Source: an uncultured Paracoccaceae bacterium (GTDB lineage: Bacteria; Pseudomonadota; Alphaproteobacteria; Rhodobacterales; Rhodobacteraceae). Taken from it: a DNA stretch of 64,000 nucleotides. The stretch covers positions 104,316 to 168,315 of the forward strand of contig CANLDA010000007.1 in assembly GCA_947489325.1 (NCBI GenBank). Reading direction: 5' to 3'. Below the pieces are notes generated by a model. The model did not search any database. It saw only the letters and a program-made list of their open reading frames with translations, and was not told the DNA's origin. The translations under genes and the position numbers were made by a program. This document shows, piece by piece, positions 53,384 through 62,306 of this stretch; within the stretch, counting starts at the first letter, position 1; the number at the start of each line of letters is the position of its first letter.

Positions 53384-55488
53384 CTAAGTTCTATTCGTTC
53401 AAGTGGTTGAATGTTCACTTGTGGGGACAGTTCCTGAAAGGACAGGATCGCCAATTCTGGAAAATCACGCTCTACGATTTTGCGCATAAAGCGACGAATA
53501 TCCATGGGCGCCAGCACCACAGGTTTCAAGGAATGGCGCGAGAAATCCCCAATGGTTGCCGACAGTGACGCCACCAGTTTCTTATGCGTATCCGGTGAGA
53601 GAGCCAGATAAGACGCACCAGATGTTTGACGGATCGCGCCACGCACCTCGTCCTCGATGGTCTTGGACAAAAGATATGCTGAGATAACCGACTGCCCACC
53701 CGAGAACTTATGCGTGATATAGCGGTTAAGCGCGCTGCGCACATGTTCAGTCAACAGGATTGCGTCCTTCTCGCGCTGTCCCCATTCTACCAGCGCCTCA
53801 AGAATGGTGCGCATGTCGCGGATGGAAATTTCCTCAGACACCAGACGCTGCAACACATCGGCAATGGTGATGACTGGCAGGGTGCGTGTGGCCTCTCGAA
53901 CCAGTTCAGCGAAGTTCTTTTCCATTTCATTCATCAGGTACATGGTTTCCTGCACCCCGATGAATTCACCCGCCTGAGATTTTAACACATGTGCCAGATG
54001 ATAGGTGAGCATGGCAGGCAAGTTCATCACCTCAAGCTCTGCGCGGCGCAGCAATCCCTCGTGTTTGGTAGACACCCACAAAGATGGCGTATTTGGCAGA
54101 AAGTCCTCCCCCTTTTCGTAAGGGATGTCGAACATATCAAGGTTGGCCTCTGTCTCGCGCACAATGACAAAACCGGGGCGGGATTTCCCACCGGCAACCG
54201 GAATTTCATTCACCAGAATGCGATACTCATCCTCTTCCAGATTGTCATTCAGACGCAGATGCACGCCGGGAAACGGCACACCAAGGTCAAAATAAAGCGC
54301 ACGGCGCACTTTCGCGACCTCATTATCAAGGCGTTTAGGTTCGATATAGCTGCTAACAGAGGTGGAAATATCCACAATCAAAGGCACCGTCAGCGCGAAA
54401 GAAACGGCCTCTACCCGTTCAAAAGGTTCATCTGATTTGGTCGGAAAAGATGGGGCAGCTGCGGCTGTGCTCACGGCAGCAGCCAGTGATGGCATGGATT
54501 GACTGCCTTCGTGATCCGCTTCGGCCTTACGGTGTTTCATGACCAAAATACCACCGCCACCAACAACAACTGCAAGGATCAAAAAGACGATTGTTGGAAA
54601 GCCGGGGATGAGAGCAAATCCCACCAGAATGGCACAAGCGATCATCAAGGCCTTGGGTTCATTGATTAGTTGATTGGCGATATCTGTGCCGAGGTTTTCA
54701 TTATCATCAGAGGCAACACGGGTTACAATGAAGCCGGCCGTGATCGAAATAAACAGCGCAGGAATCTGGCTCACGAGACCGTCACCAATCGTGAGAATCG
54801 CATAAATCTCAAGCGCCTCACCCGCAGACATTCCGTGCTGCGTTGTGCCTACAGTGATGCCGCCAATGATGTTGACGAAAATAATGATGAGGCCCGCAAT
54901 CGCGTCGCCTTTGACGAATTTCATCGCCCCATCCATAGCGCCGTAAAGCTGGCTTTCTTTTTCCAGCTTGTTACGGCGCGCCTTGGCCACATCCATCTCA
55001 ATCATGCCGGCGCGCATGTCGCTGTCGATCGACATCTGTTTGCCGGGCATGGCGTCTAGGCTGAATCGGGCTGATACTTCGGCCACACGTTCCGATCCCT
55101 TGGTAATGACAAGGAAATTCACAATGGTCAAAATCAGAAAGATCACGGCCCCCACGACGAGATTGCCAGAAACCACGAAATTACCGAATGTTTCCACAAT
55201 CTTACCGGCATCAGCTTGCAACAAGATCAGGCGTGTGGTGGTGATTGACAGAGCCAGCCGGAACAATGTTGTCAGCAGCAAAATTGACGGAAATGCCGAA
55301 AAGGCGACAACATCAGACAGATAGATCGCGACCATCAACAGGATTGCGGCCAGAGACAGATTTATGCCAATCAGAACATCCACCAATGCGGTAGGCAGTG
55401 GCAGGATCATCATGAAAACGATACAGATCAGCAGGAATGCAAGCACCACGTCATTGCGCTTGGACAGCTGAGTCAGGAATTTCTGCAC
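53380..55488 (-). CDS. sctV: T3SS export gate protein SctV (LcrD/FlhA family)
   Basis: Nonameric export gate taking up chaperone-effector complexes. The start is GTG at 55488, preferred because GAGGGAG precedes it by eight bases and because MQKFLTQLSKRNDVVLAFLL matches LcrD; it gives 702 residues, like LcrD (704). An ATG 41 codons upstream extends into the divergent promoter. Membrane part to about 320 includes MILPLPTALVDVLIGINLSLA, the FHIPEP-type loop SARFSLDAMPGKQMSIDSDMR, and the cytosolic domain from about 355. Last 4 bases overlap the TolQ-like gene. Confidence 0.95.
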   Translation of the reverse strand: MQKFLTQLSKRNDVVLAFLLICIVFMMILPLPTALVDVLIGINLSLAAILLMVAIYLSDVVAFSAFPSILLLTTLFRLALSITTTRLILLQADAGKIVETFGNFVVSGNLVVGAVIFLILTIVNFLVITKGSERVAEVSARFSLDAMPGKQMSIDSDMRAGMIEMDVAKARRNKLEKESQLYGAMDGAMKFVKGDAIAGLIIIFVNIIGGITVGTTQHGMSAGEALEIYAILTIGDGLVSQIPALFISITAGFIVTRVASDDNENLGTDIANQLINEPKALMIACAILVGFALIPGFPTIVFLILAVVVGGGGILVMKHRKAEADHEGSQSMPSLAAAVSTAAAAPSFPTKSDEPFERVEAVSFALTVPLIVDISTSVSSYIEPKRLDNEVAKVRRALYFDLGVPFPGVHLRLNDNLEEDEYRILVNEIPVAGGKSRPGFVIVRETEANLDMFDIPYEKGEDFLPNTPSLWVSTKHEGLLRRAELEVMNLPAMLTYHLAHVLKSQAGEFIGVQETMYLMNEMEKNFAELVREATRTLPVITIADVLQRLVSEEISIRDMRTILEALVEWGQREKDAILLTEHVRSALNRYITHKFSGGQSVISAYLLSKTIEDEVRGAIRQTSGASYLALSPDTHKKLVASLSATIGDFSRHSLKPVVLAPMDIRRFMRKIVERDFPELAILSFQELSPQVNIQPLERIELR

Positions 55489-55598
55489 GCGTTTTGCTCC
55501 CTCGTTGGTCAAAAAAATTGTGGACGGGACGGGCTGTCTTGTCCACTCTTGTTTATAGGTTCCGACCCCAGCTAAGCGACTGATGCTGCTCCAGAGTG

Positions 55599-55610
55599 TG
55601 TCATATGACA
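55599..55610. promoter_or_regulatory. palindrome 1 in divergent sctV/rod-ring operon promoter
   Basis: TGTCATATGACA is a perfect 12-bp palindrome, about 110 bases upstream of the chosen sctV start and 51 bases upstream of the gene at 55661. It shares the TGTCA half-site with the 16-bp palindrome at 55631. Confidence 0.4.
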
Positions 55611-55630
55611 TTCGCGTGAGCAGTCAGTCA

Positions 55631-55646
55631 TGTCACATCTGTGACA
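55631..55646. promoter_or_regulatory. palindrome 2, Crp/Fnr-type 5-6-5 site
   Basis: TGTCACATCTGTGACA is two perfect 7-bp arms around TC. Read as TGTCA-N6-TGACA it has the 5-6-5 geometry of Crp/Fnr-family sites (CRP TGTGA-N6-TCACA; CooA TGTCG-N6-CGACA). It ends 14 bases before the ATG at 55661. The T3SS-encoded Crp/Fnr regulator is the obvious candidate ligand; this is inference. Confidence 0.45.
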
Positions 55647-55660
55647 AGTAAGAGGAAGAC

Positions 55661-56017
55661 ATGGCAATCAAACTGAATACAGAAGCACTGCGGCTTTTTG
55701 CCGAAATCGGTTTTATGGGATTGGGAAGAGGTCAGCCAGGTGCGGCTGAAACCATTTTTGCAATGTATGAAAATCAACGTCCCGGCGAAGAGGTTGGTGC
55801 GATTGGATCCGCCATGACTGCAATGGCGGCAGATCGTGCCGATGTGGCCCTGAGCCACTTGCAGGCCGCAGAACAAACGCCACCGATCATGGCGTTTTCT
55901 GTGATTGCTTTGGCCCGCATTGGTGACAAGAAACGTGCGGCTGAATTGGTTGATGATCTGAAAGACATGGAATGTGATCCAGCGTTGCTGGAAATGTGCG
56001 AGGCTGCCATCCAATAG
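55661..56017 (+). CDS. YscG/HrpB1-like TPR-fold T3SS protein
   Basis: A 118-residue all-helical protein. LFAEIGFMGLGRGQPGAAETIF resembles the first helices of PscG/YscG and HrpB1 (LAEIALLGSGHG...AEVI in PscG), followed by DRADVALSHLQAA and IALARIGDKKRAAELV repeats. It heads the operon to sctS, directly before the inner-rod gene, so it may chaperone SctI or SctF. With the gene at 25918 the cluster has two YscG-type proteins. Confidence 0.6.
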   Translation: MAIKLNTEALRLFAEIGFMGLGRGQPGAAETIFAMYENQRPGEEVGAIGSAMTAMAADRADVALSHLQAAEQTPPIMAFSVIALARIGDKKRAAELVDDLKDMECDPALLEMCEAAIQ

Positions 56018-56070
56018 TGATCGGTGGCCTTGCCTAGCTTCGAAAGCGCGCAAAACAGGAGAAGCAGAAT

Positions 56071-56613
56071 ATGACGACATCTATTCCCTCAGGACTTCCC
56101 TTATCGCCACAGGGGTTAAGTCAGCCGCAAAATGCGGATTTGCCCTCTGTTGGATTTTCCAATTTTGATCGTTCCGCATCCGTGCCGCGTTTTGAAGAGG
56201 CGATGCGCAATGCTGGCGCCCTGCATCAGGTGCAACATGTTCAGCAACCTGTTCAAGTGGCGCAATTGGCCCCAACTGGGGGCGCTACAGCCACTGATGC
56301 GGTGACGCCGGTTGGCGAAACCACCGCGGCTGACGCCCGTGCGCGCGCGGCCGAAGGCCTTGATCTGAATCGCCCCAACGCGACGCCCGACAATTCTGGC
56401 ACCTCTATTTTGAATGGTCTGGAACAGTTGCGGTCGGTGTTTGACAAACAACACACCTCTGTTGCCAGCCGGATCGAGGGCACGACGATGGATGTGTCCT
56501 CAATGATGGCGTTACAGGCAGATGTGGTGAAATATACGGTGTTGGTGGATGTATCTTCCAAGCTGGCCGGTAAATCGACCCAAGCTATGGATAGCTTGAT
56601 GAAAGGCCAATAA
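56071..56613 (+). CDS. sctI: T3SS inner rod protein SctI
   Basis: Links the export gate to the needle base. The 180-residue protein has a disordered Pro/Ala/Gln-rich N-terminal two-thirds and the conserved C-terminal amphipathic helix MALQADVVKYTVLVDVSSKLA followed by GKSTQAMDSLMKGQ, which matches the YscI/PrgJ end (LQ-x-x-L/V-x-KY...K-x-AGK-x-x-Q...L-x-K). Longer than YscI (115) because of the N-terminus. Followed by sctJ. Confidence 0.85.
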   Translation: MTTSIPSGLPLSPQGLSQPQNADLPSVGFSNFDRSASVPRFEEAMRNAGALHQVQHVQQPVQVAQLAPTGGATATDAVTPVGETTAADARARAAEGLDLNRPNATPDNSGTSILNGLEQLRSVFDKQHTSVASRIEGTTMDVSSMMALQADVVKYTVLVDVSSKLAGKSTQAMDSLMKGQ

Positions 56614-56645
56614 CGCGGCCAGAACCCTGTGGAGCACCTCAATTC

Positions 56646-57431
56646 ATGCGAAGAATTCGCGCATTTTTCTGCGTCCTTGTCAGCCTCACATTTCTGAGTG
56701 CCTGCCAGACTGAACTGTATTCCAATCTCACCGAACGTGAGGCCAACGCCATGCTTGGTGCTTTGATGGAATCGGGTCTTCATGCCTCTAAATCCAGTTT
56801 GGGAGAGGAAAATTTCTCTATTTCTGTCACCACCGAGGACGTGCAGGACGCGCTGACCATTCTGGATGATCAGGGCCTGCCAAAACGTAACCGTCAAAGC
56901 ATCGGGCAAGTATTTGCCAAATCCGGAATCGTGTCCTCTCCTTTTGAGGAACGTGTGCGTTATGTCTATGCCCTTGGAGAAGAGGTGGCACAGACTTTGC
57001 AGCAAATTGACGGAGTTCTGGTCGCGCGCGTTCACATCGTGATGCCTGAAGAACCTGAATTAGGACAAGAGGCAAAACCGTCCTCGGCTGCGGTCTTTAT
57101 CAAACAAAAACTGGGGTTTGATCTAGATTTCCTGATGCCACAAATTCGCCGTCTGGTGGCCAATTCGATCGAAGGCGTAAAATACGAAGAAGTCACCGTC
57201 GTATTGGTAGAGGCGCAACGCCAATCTGTGGCAACGCGTGATTCCGGTCCAGAAATGCTTGAACCGGTGCCCGGCTTGCGTGTGCCTCCAAGCGCTGTGC
57301 CTTTTGTCTGGGGAATGATTGCAGCGGTCAGTTCGTTGATCCTTGCGCTTATCGCTGGGGTAATCTTTTACACCCGCCGCATCAACGCGCTGAAGGATGA
57401 ATTTGACGACGCCGACGAAATGGAAGCCTGA
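56646..57431 (+). CDS. sctJ: T3SS inner-membrane ring lipoprotein SctJ (YscJ family)
   Basis: Inner ring of the basal body. Lipoprotein signal ends in the lipobox FLSAC (Cys20), followed by QTELYSNLTEREANAM, the family's mature start. Two ring-building motif domains follow (SISVTTEDVQDALTIL; GVKYEEVTVVLVEAQ) and a membrane helix at about 218-240. Length 261 residues is normal. One base overlaps sctK. Confidence 0.95.
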   Translation: MRRIRAFFCVLVSLTFLSACQTELYSNLTEREANAMLGALMESGLHASKSSLGEENFSISVTTEDVQDALTILDDQGLPKRNRQSIGQVFAKSGIVSSPFEERVRYVYALGEEVAQTLQQIDGVLVARVHIVMPEEPELGQEAKPSSAAVFIKQKLGFDLDFLMPQIRRLVANSIEGVKYEEVTVVLVEAQRQSVATRDSGPEMLEPVPGLRVPPSAVPFVWGMIAAVSSLILALIAGVIFYTRRINALKDEFDDADEMEA

Positions 57432-58141
57432 TGATGGATGCGGCACTGCGTTTCTCTCAGCCGTCTGGCAAACTTGCGATCCGCATTGCTGCGTTTCTAA
57501 CCAACCCTTTGGATTTTCTGGATGATCAGGCCACACGAGGAGTGCTGTCTGATGTCAATGGACACGATCTGACTCACCTTGCAGGCGTGCCTTTTGCACG
57601 CAAAGCCCTGAATGCCTTTACTGCAGAACATCTAGAGCTTTCTGAGTTTGCCAATACCAAAGATCTGGCCACAAAACTGCGCAGTGACGAAAAGGCCGTC
57701 ACGGCCCTTGAATGGGTGCTGGGTGATTTATCCGCGTTTCATAAAGCCAAACCGTATTTGATTGCTGCAATTTGCCAAAAGGAAATCATGGGCGCGCTGA
57801 TGAAATCAGATCGCGAGGCCATCTCAGAGGTTTTAGGTACCGATGCGCGGCTTTTTGCATCACGCGAGGCCGGGGTGTTTTACGCCAACCTTGGGCGGCT
57901 CGCGCCGGCTGCCGGAATGATATTGCGTCAGGCCGACGGTACACCGTTTGACTCACATCCAGTGGCAAAATTCGCCTCTGATGTCACGCTTGCATATCTG
58001 CACACACAGGATGAACTGGCCGCATCCATCTATGCCGTGCGCAGCCATGCCACACAGGCCAAAGCTGCGGTGAATTTCACACTGGATGACGCGCAACAAA
58101 AAGAATTTCGCCGTTTGATCACCAAGGAGGGCCGTGCATGA
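57431..58141 (+). CDS. sctK: T3SS sorting-platform protein SctK
   Basis: Connects SctD to SctQ at the cytoplasmic sorting platform. The 236-residue protein is largely helical and has no motif that can be named from sequence alone; the call rests on its place between sctJ and sctL, which is invariant in Ysc-type operons, and on size (YscK 209). Start and stop overlap both neighbours. Confidence 0.72.
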   Translation: MMDAALRFSQPSGKLAIRIAAFLTNPLDFLDDQATRGVLSDVNGHDLTHLAGVPFARKALNAFTAEHLELSEFANTKDLATKLRSDEKAVTALEWVLGDLSAFHKAKPYLIAAICQKEIMGALMKSDREAISEVLGTDARLFASREAGVFYANLGRLAPAAGMILRQADGTPFDSHPVAKFASDVTLAYLHTQDELAASIYAVRSHATQAKAAVNFTLDDAQQKEFRRLITKEGRA

Positions 58142-58746
58142 GCAGCTTTTTCCGACTTAAATCTTTGGGTCATGGCGTGTCGGCAGACAATGGTATCCTG
58201 AAAGCATCTGCCGTGGCTGAACTGCAAGAGGCCGAAGGCATTGTTGCCGAAGCTACGGCACAGGCAAAGGCCATGATTGAGGACGCCAAACGCGTCTATG
58301 ACAGCGAAAAGCAACGCGGATATGCTGACGGGCGGGCAGAGTTAGATCAACAGCGCGCATCCCAATTGATGGAAGATCAACATCGCGTGGATGCACGTCT
58401 GTCAGATATGGAACGTGATTTAGGTCATCTGGTGTTTGATTGCGTTAAGCGTATCATCGAAGGCTTTGATGACGAAGCTTTGGCCATGCAAGTTGCCGGT
58501 TCGGCATTGTCATCCATGCGTACAGAGCGTCGTGGACAGTTGCATGTATCGTCAGCAAATTTTGACATCACCAAGGACCGCCTGTCCGAGATTGTCGAAA
58601 AATTCCCGGAAATAGAACTGATTGACGTGATCGAAGATCCCGAACTTGACGCACCAAACGTGCGCCTCGAAAGCAAATTGGGTGTCGTGGCATTTGTGCT
58701 GGACGATACGTTGGAAACACTCAAGCGATTGCTAGAACGTAATTAA
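58138..58746 (+). CDS. sctL: T3SS stator protein SctL (YscL/FliH family)
   Basis: Links the ATPase SctN to the SctQ pods. The 202-residue protein has an N-terminal long coiled-coil helix ([26 protein letters not shown] region, about 28-100) and a C-terminal alpha/beta domain ([37 protein letters not shown]) as in V/F-type ATPase stators. Precedes sctN by 17 bases. Confidence 0.88.
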   Translation: MSSFFRLKSLGHGVSADNGILKASAVAELQEAEGIVAEATAQAKAMIEDAKRVYDSEKQRGYADGRAELDQQRASQLMEDQHRVDARLSDMERDLGHLVFDCVKRIIEGFDDEALAMQVAGSALSSMRTERRGQLHVSSANFDITKDRLSEIVEKFPEIELIDVIEDPELDAPNVRLESKLGVVAFVLDDTLETLKRLLERN

Positions 58747-58763
58747 CCAAGGCAGGAAAGATC

Positions 58764-60185
58764 GTGGAAGCGCAATTGGATACAGACCTGACAGAGCCGC
58801 CGACCAAGGCTGCCGTTGCTCCTGTATCTATGGCTGACCCACAAGATCATGCCGATATGATTGATCGCGCCTTTGGTGGACTTGGACAAAAACTCAACGA
58901 TAAATCGCGCGGCATTTTGCCGTTTCGCATGATTGGTAAAGTTCAAAAGGTTGTGGGCACCATTATTCACGCCATTGCCCCAGATGTTCAGGTTGGCGAG
59001 TTGGTCAATCTGCACACGCGCGAAACCGGGCATCGTTTGGCCGCCGAGGTGGTTGGTTTTGCCGGAGACGAGGCGTTGTTATCGCCCATTGGCGATACTA
59101 TGGGGGTGTCGCCAAACACTGAAGTATTGCCTACTGGTCACGTGCAATCGGTTCAGGTTGGCGAAGGATTAATTGGCCGGGTTTTGGACGGGTTTGGTAA
59201 TTTCGTCGACAGCTTGGATCGCGAATTCATCCCAGAGGCCACCTATCCGGTGTATCAAGCCGCACCTGATCCGATGAAACGACGTATCATTGAAAAACCC
59301 CTGTCACTGGGGGTACGTGCACTTGATGGCATGTTGACCTGTGGCGAAGGGCAGCGGATGGGAATTTTCGCCGCCGCTGGCGGAGGTAAATCCACCTTGC
59401 TTGCGATGCTGGTCAAGGGCGCGGATGTTGATGTGACGGTTCTGGCGCTGATCGGAGAACGTGGCCGTGAGGTACGCGAATTTATCGAACATGACCTTGG
59501 CCCTGAAGGCATGAAAAAGTCGATCATCGTTGTGGCGACATCTGATAAATCATCAATGGAGCGCGCCAAGGCAGCCTCTGTCGCGACCTCGATTGCTGAA
59601 TATTTCCGCGATCAAGGCAAAAGGGTCTTGTTCCTTATGGATTCTGTCACGCGCTTTGCCCGCGCCCAACGCGAGATCGGCCTTGCCGCAGGAGAGCCAC
59701 CAACCCGTCGCGGATTTCCACCATCGGTTTTTGCCATGTTGCCGCGCCTGATGGAACGCGTGGGCATGAATGACAAAGGATCAATCACCGCACTTTATAC
59801 CGTGTTGGTAGAGGGCGACGACATGAACGAACCCGTCGCTGATGAAACGCGCTCTATTTTGGACGGTCACATCATCCTGTCACGTAAATTGGGCGCGCAG
59901 AACCACTATCCGGCGATTGATATTCTCGCCTCTAAAAGCCGTGTGATGGACAAGGTCGTGACCAAAGAGCACACCGCCGCCGCCGGCAAAATCAACGAAT
60001 GGCTGGCGCTTTATAACGATGTCGAACTGTTGGTTAAAATTGGCGAATATCAAACCGGCAGTGATCCGCGATCTGATAAAGCCATCGCAATGCAGGACCA
60101 GATTCGCGATTTTCTACGTCAACCCACGGACGAATTAGAGGATTTTGACACCATCGTTGGCAAATTGGAGGCATTGGCGAAATGA
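58764..60185 (+). CDS. sctN: T3SS ATPase SctN
   Basis: Hexameric ATPase that strips chaperones and unfolds substrates. Walker A is [12 protein letters not shown] (Lys209), with [12 protein letters not shown] and Walker [19 protein letters not shown]. The C-terminal helical domain ends in [13 protein letters not shown]. Length 473 residues; the N-terminal ~30 residues are longer than in YscN. The start is GTG at 58764 after AGGAAAG. Confidence 0.96.
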   Translation: MEAQLDTDLTEPPTKAAVAPVSMADPQDHADMIDRAFGGLGQKLNDKSRGILPFRMIGKVQKVVGTIIHAIAPDVQVGELVNLHTRETGHRLAAEVVGFAGDEALLSPIGDTMGVSPNTEVLPTGHVQSVQVGEGLIGRVLDGFGNFVDSLDREFIPEATYPVYQAAPDPMKRRIIEKPLSLGVRALDGMLTCGEGQRMGIFAAAGGGKSTLLAMLVKGADVDVTVLALIGERGREVREFIEHDLGPEGMKKSIIVVATSDKSSMERAKAASVATSIAEYFRDQGKRVLFLMDSVTRFARAQREIGLAAGEPPTRRGFPPSVFAMLPRLMERVGMNDKGSITALYTVLVEGDDMNEPVADETRSILDGHIILSRKLGAQNHYPAIDILASKSRVMDKVVTKEHTAAAGKINEWLALYNDVELLVKIGEYQTGSDPRSDKAIAMQDQIRDFLRQPTDELEDFDTIVGKLEALAK

Positions 60186-60682
60186 TCCCTCAGTTCAAAA
60201 TGCTGACAACTGTCAAAAAGCTGCGTGAAGACAAGGCGTTACGTGCCTTACAGACAGCACGTTCTGCTCTGCGGAAAGCCGAAGAAAAAGCCGAGCGCCT
60301 GCGCATTGAAGCCGAGGAAAGCACACGCACCTTGCCCATTCGTGAAACCGAGATTTATGATCGCATCATGAGAAAGGTTGTCGGACTTGGTGCCGTGGAT
60401 GAGGCTAAGGAGCGAATGCTTCTTATGTTGGAAGAGCATCAAAACCTGCTTGATCGTCGCGATCGTGCTTTTGAATATGTCAAACGCTGCGAGCAAAAGG
60501 TTGAAGAAGCGCGCAAAGAGCTGCGTAAACGTCAGGCAGATGTGGAAAAGATTGAAACGATCACGAATGACCTGATTGAGACAGCAGAGGCCGAAGCGAT
60601 TGCCAAGGAAGAGGCGGAAATTGAAGATCTGTTCTCTAAACCCATCACCAAACCTCAAATCGGGGTAGAGGGGGCCGCATGA
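60182..60682 (+). CDS. sctO: T3SS central stalk protein SctO (YscO/FliJ-like)
   Basis: Stalk inside the SctN hexamer. The 166-residue protein is an almost uninterrupted antiparallel coiled coil rich in Arg, Glu and Ala (about 10-65 and 75-145), the FliJ/YscO fold. Overlaps sctN and sctP by 4 bases each. Confidence 0.85.
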   Translation: MIPQFKMLTTVKKLREDKALRALQTARSALRKAEEKAERLRIEAEESTRTLPIRETEIYDRIMRKVVGLGAVDEAKERMLLMLEEHQNLLDRRDRAFEYVKRCEQKVEEARKELRKRQADVEKIETITNDLIETAEAEAIAKEEAEIEDLFSKPITKPQIGVEGAA

Positions 60683-61296
60683 GTAGCGAAATCAACACAC
60701 AGGTTGGCACGCAGGATAGCCGCTTTGATCTGCAATCCGAAGTGGGCAAAGATCAGACCGGACAGCGCGAAAAGAAAGAGACACCGCAGGAGATTGCGGC
60801 CTCAGGTGTGTTTTTGAATCACCTTCAGGCAGCTAACAAGTCATTTTTAAACAATGATTTGATAGAAGAACTTCAAGTGATCGCATCTGCATCATCTAAG
60901 CCTGAGGGCCAGAACCCCGCAACATCCAAAACACCTGCTCGCGATGTTACAGAAGTTGCAAACAAGATCGCAACGCAGGTTCAAAACACTGAGAAAACCG
61001 CAGCGCCGCTATTAGGCAAAGCCACAGAAATTCAGGTGCCAATCCCGGCCAATATGCTTGGAATTTCCAACGCACGTCTGGTGATTGTACAGGGTGATCT
61101 ATCTGTCATTGTGCGTCTAGCGGCGGGCGGTGACGCCGCCATTGTCTCTGCCGCCATGCAGGAACTTGCGGCCAGTTTGGCCCAACGCTTTCCAAATCGC
61201 GCCATTCGCATCTTAAAAGAAGGCGACGACGTTCAAACAGATCAAACCACTCAAGAATTTGACCCCTTAAACCAACCCGTGAGGCGCCGGACGTGA
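60679..61296 (+). CDS. sctP: T3SS needle-length regulator SctP (YscP family)
   Basis: Position between sctO and sctQ, the fixed yscP slot. The 205-residue protein has a disordered polar N-terminus and a C-terminal domain (about 110-175; RLVIVQGDLSVIVRLAAGG, MQELAASLAQRFPNRAIRIL) that fits the substrate-switch (T3S4/FliK-C-like) fold. It is much shorter than YscP (about 515), which for a ruler would predict a short needle; it may instead act only as a switch. Confidence 0.68.
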   Translation: MSSEINTQVGTQDSRFDLQSEVGKDQTGQREKKETPQEIAASGVFLNHLQAANKSFLNNDLIEELQVIASASSKPEGQNPATSKTPARDVTEVANKIATQVQNTEKTAAPLLGKATEIQVPIPANMLGISNARLVIVQGDLSVIVRLAAGGDAAIVSAAMQELAASLAQRFPNRAIRILKEGDDVQTDQTTQEFDPLNQPVRRRT

Positions 61297-62303
61297 CTGC
61301 GATGCAAACTGATTTCGTGACCATGGCAGACCTGTGGAATGGGTTAACCAAAACTTTTGGCACACCCATTGCGTTGCAGGGCGCGCAGGCAGTTTTGTCC
61401 GAGGGTCATGTGCCAACCAATGACGCGGTACATCTGAAATGCGACATGGCCGGTGTGCCTATGGCTTTCGCGATTTCAGATTTTCCATTCGCTCAGCAAA
61501 CTGGAACCAACATCGACATATCAACGCTTTCCACGCTGCCCGAGAGTCTTCGCAATGGGCTGTATTTGGGAATTGCAGATGCGTTGGCGGATTTATTGCC
61601 TGCCGATATATCCAGTAATATCAATAATATGGAGCTAGGTTGCGAGACAGAAATGATCGAAACCTGGCTGCGTGCAGATATCGACATGGGGGCAGGGGGC
61701 GTGGCTGTGTGTTCGTTTGGCGCAACACGCAATGCGTTTTGTCACATCCTGAAAACGCTGTTTCCCGACGGCCCTGGTGGCATTCCCGGACAACCTGGTA
61801 TGTTGCTTGATCAAATTCCGGCACAGCTGGCGCTGACAATGGGACACCATGATCTGTCTTTGGACGCCTTGAAGGGCCTCATGGTCGGTGACATCATTCT
61901 TGCGAAAATTGCCCCTAACATCCGCGCGTTGGAACATGCCAAGGGCAATTTCATACTGACACACCATGCCGAAGGCGACACGCAGCAATGGCAGATCAAG
62001 GAGTTTGTGATGACCGACGAAGCCACGCCAGAAGTTGCGGAAACAAGCGAAAATAGTGACGTCCAAAGCATTGGCGAAGTGCCTGTGCGATTAAGTTTTG
62101 CAACGCAAACGCTCACCATGTCAGTTGCTCAAATTCAAGAGCTGACGCCGGGTGCTGTGGTGCCATTGGAAACCCAATCGTCAGAACCTGGCACACCGGT
62201 TCGTATCATGGCCAACGGCACAATCATCGGTGACGGGCATCTGGTACAGATTGAAGACCAACTTGCCGTTCGGGTCGCTGGTCTTGGCAAGCAAGAGGCA
62301 TAA
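61293..62303 (+). CDS. sctQ: T3SS sorting-platform pod protein SctQ (YscQ/FliN-FliM family)
   Basis: Forms cytoplasmic pods that recruit chaperone-effector complexes. The 336-residue protein has a poorly conserved N-terminal part and a C-terminal SpoA domain at about 260-330 (EVPVRLSFATQTLTMSVAQI, LTPGAVVPLETQ, GDGHLVQIEDQLAVRV). Starts at GTG overlapping the sctP stop; a second in-frame ATG three codons on is possible. An internal ribosome site at 61998-62012 could produce the SpoA domain alone. Confidence 0.9.
   Translation: MTAMQTDFVTMADLWNGLTKTFGTPIALQGAQAVLSEGHVPTNDAVHLKCDMAGVPMAFAISDFPFAQQTGTNIDISTLSTLPESLRNGLYLGIADALADLLPADISSNINNMELGCETEMIETWLRADIDMGAGGVAVCSFGATRNAFCHILKTLFPDGPGGIPGQPGMLLDQIPAQLALTMGHHDLSLDALKGLMVGDIILAKIAPNIRALEHAKGNFILTHHAEGDTQQWQIKEFVMTDEATPEVAETSENSDVQSIGEVPVRLSFATQTLTMSVAQIQELTPGAVVPLETQSSEPGTPVRIMANGTIIGDGHLVQIEDQLAVRVAGLGKQEA
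62010..62303 (+). CDS. predicted internal translation product SctQ-C
   Basis: Within sctQ, AAGGAG (61998-62003) stands six bases before an in-frame ATG at 62010, the strongest Shine-Dalgarno in the gene and placed at the linker before the SpoA domain. Translation would give a 97-residue protein starting MTDEATPEVAE and containing the complete SpoA domain. YscQ, SsaQ and Spa33 are known to make such a C-terminal product that is needed for pod assembly. Confidence 0.6.
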   Translation: MTDEATPEVAETSENSDVQSIGEVPVRLSFATQTLTMSVAQIQELTPGAVVPLETQSSEPGTPVRIMANGTIIGDGHLVQIEDQLAVRVAGLGKQEA

Positions 62304-62306
62304 AGC

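Noticed and set aside
56253..57035. 260-codon minus-strand reading frame across sctI and sctJ
   Set aside because: Lies opposite two clear T3SS genes with conserved motifs; composition is that of an antisense frame.
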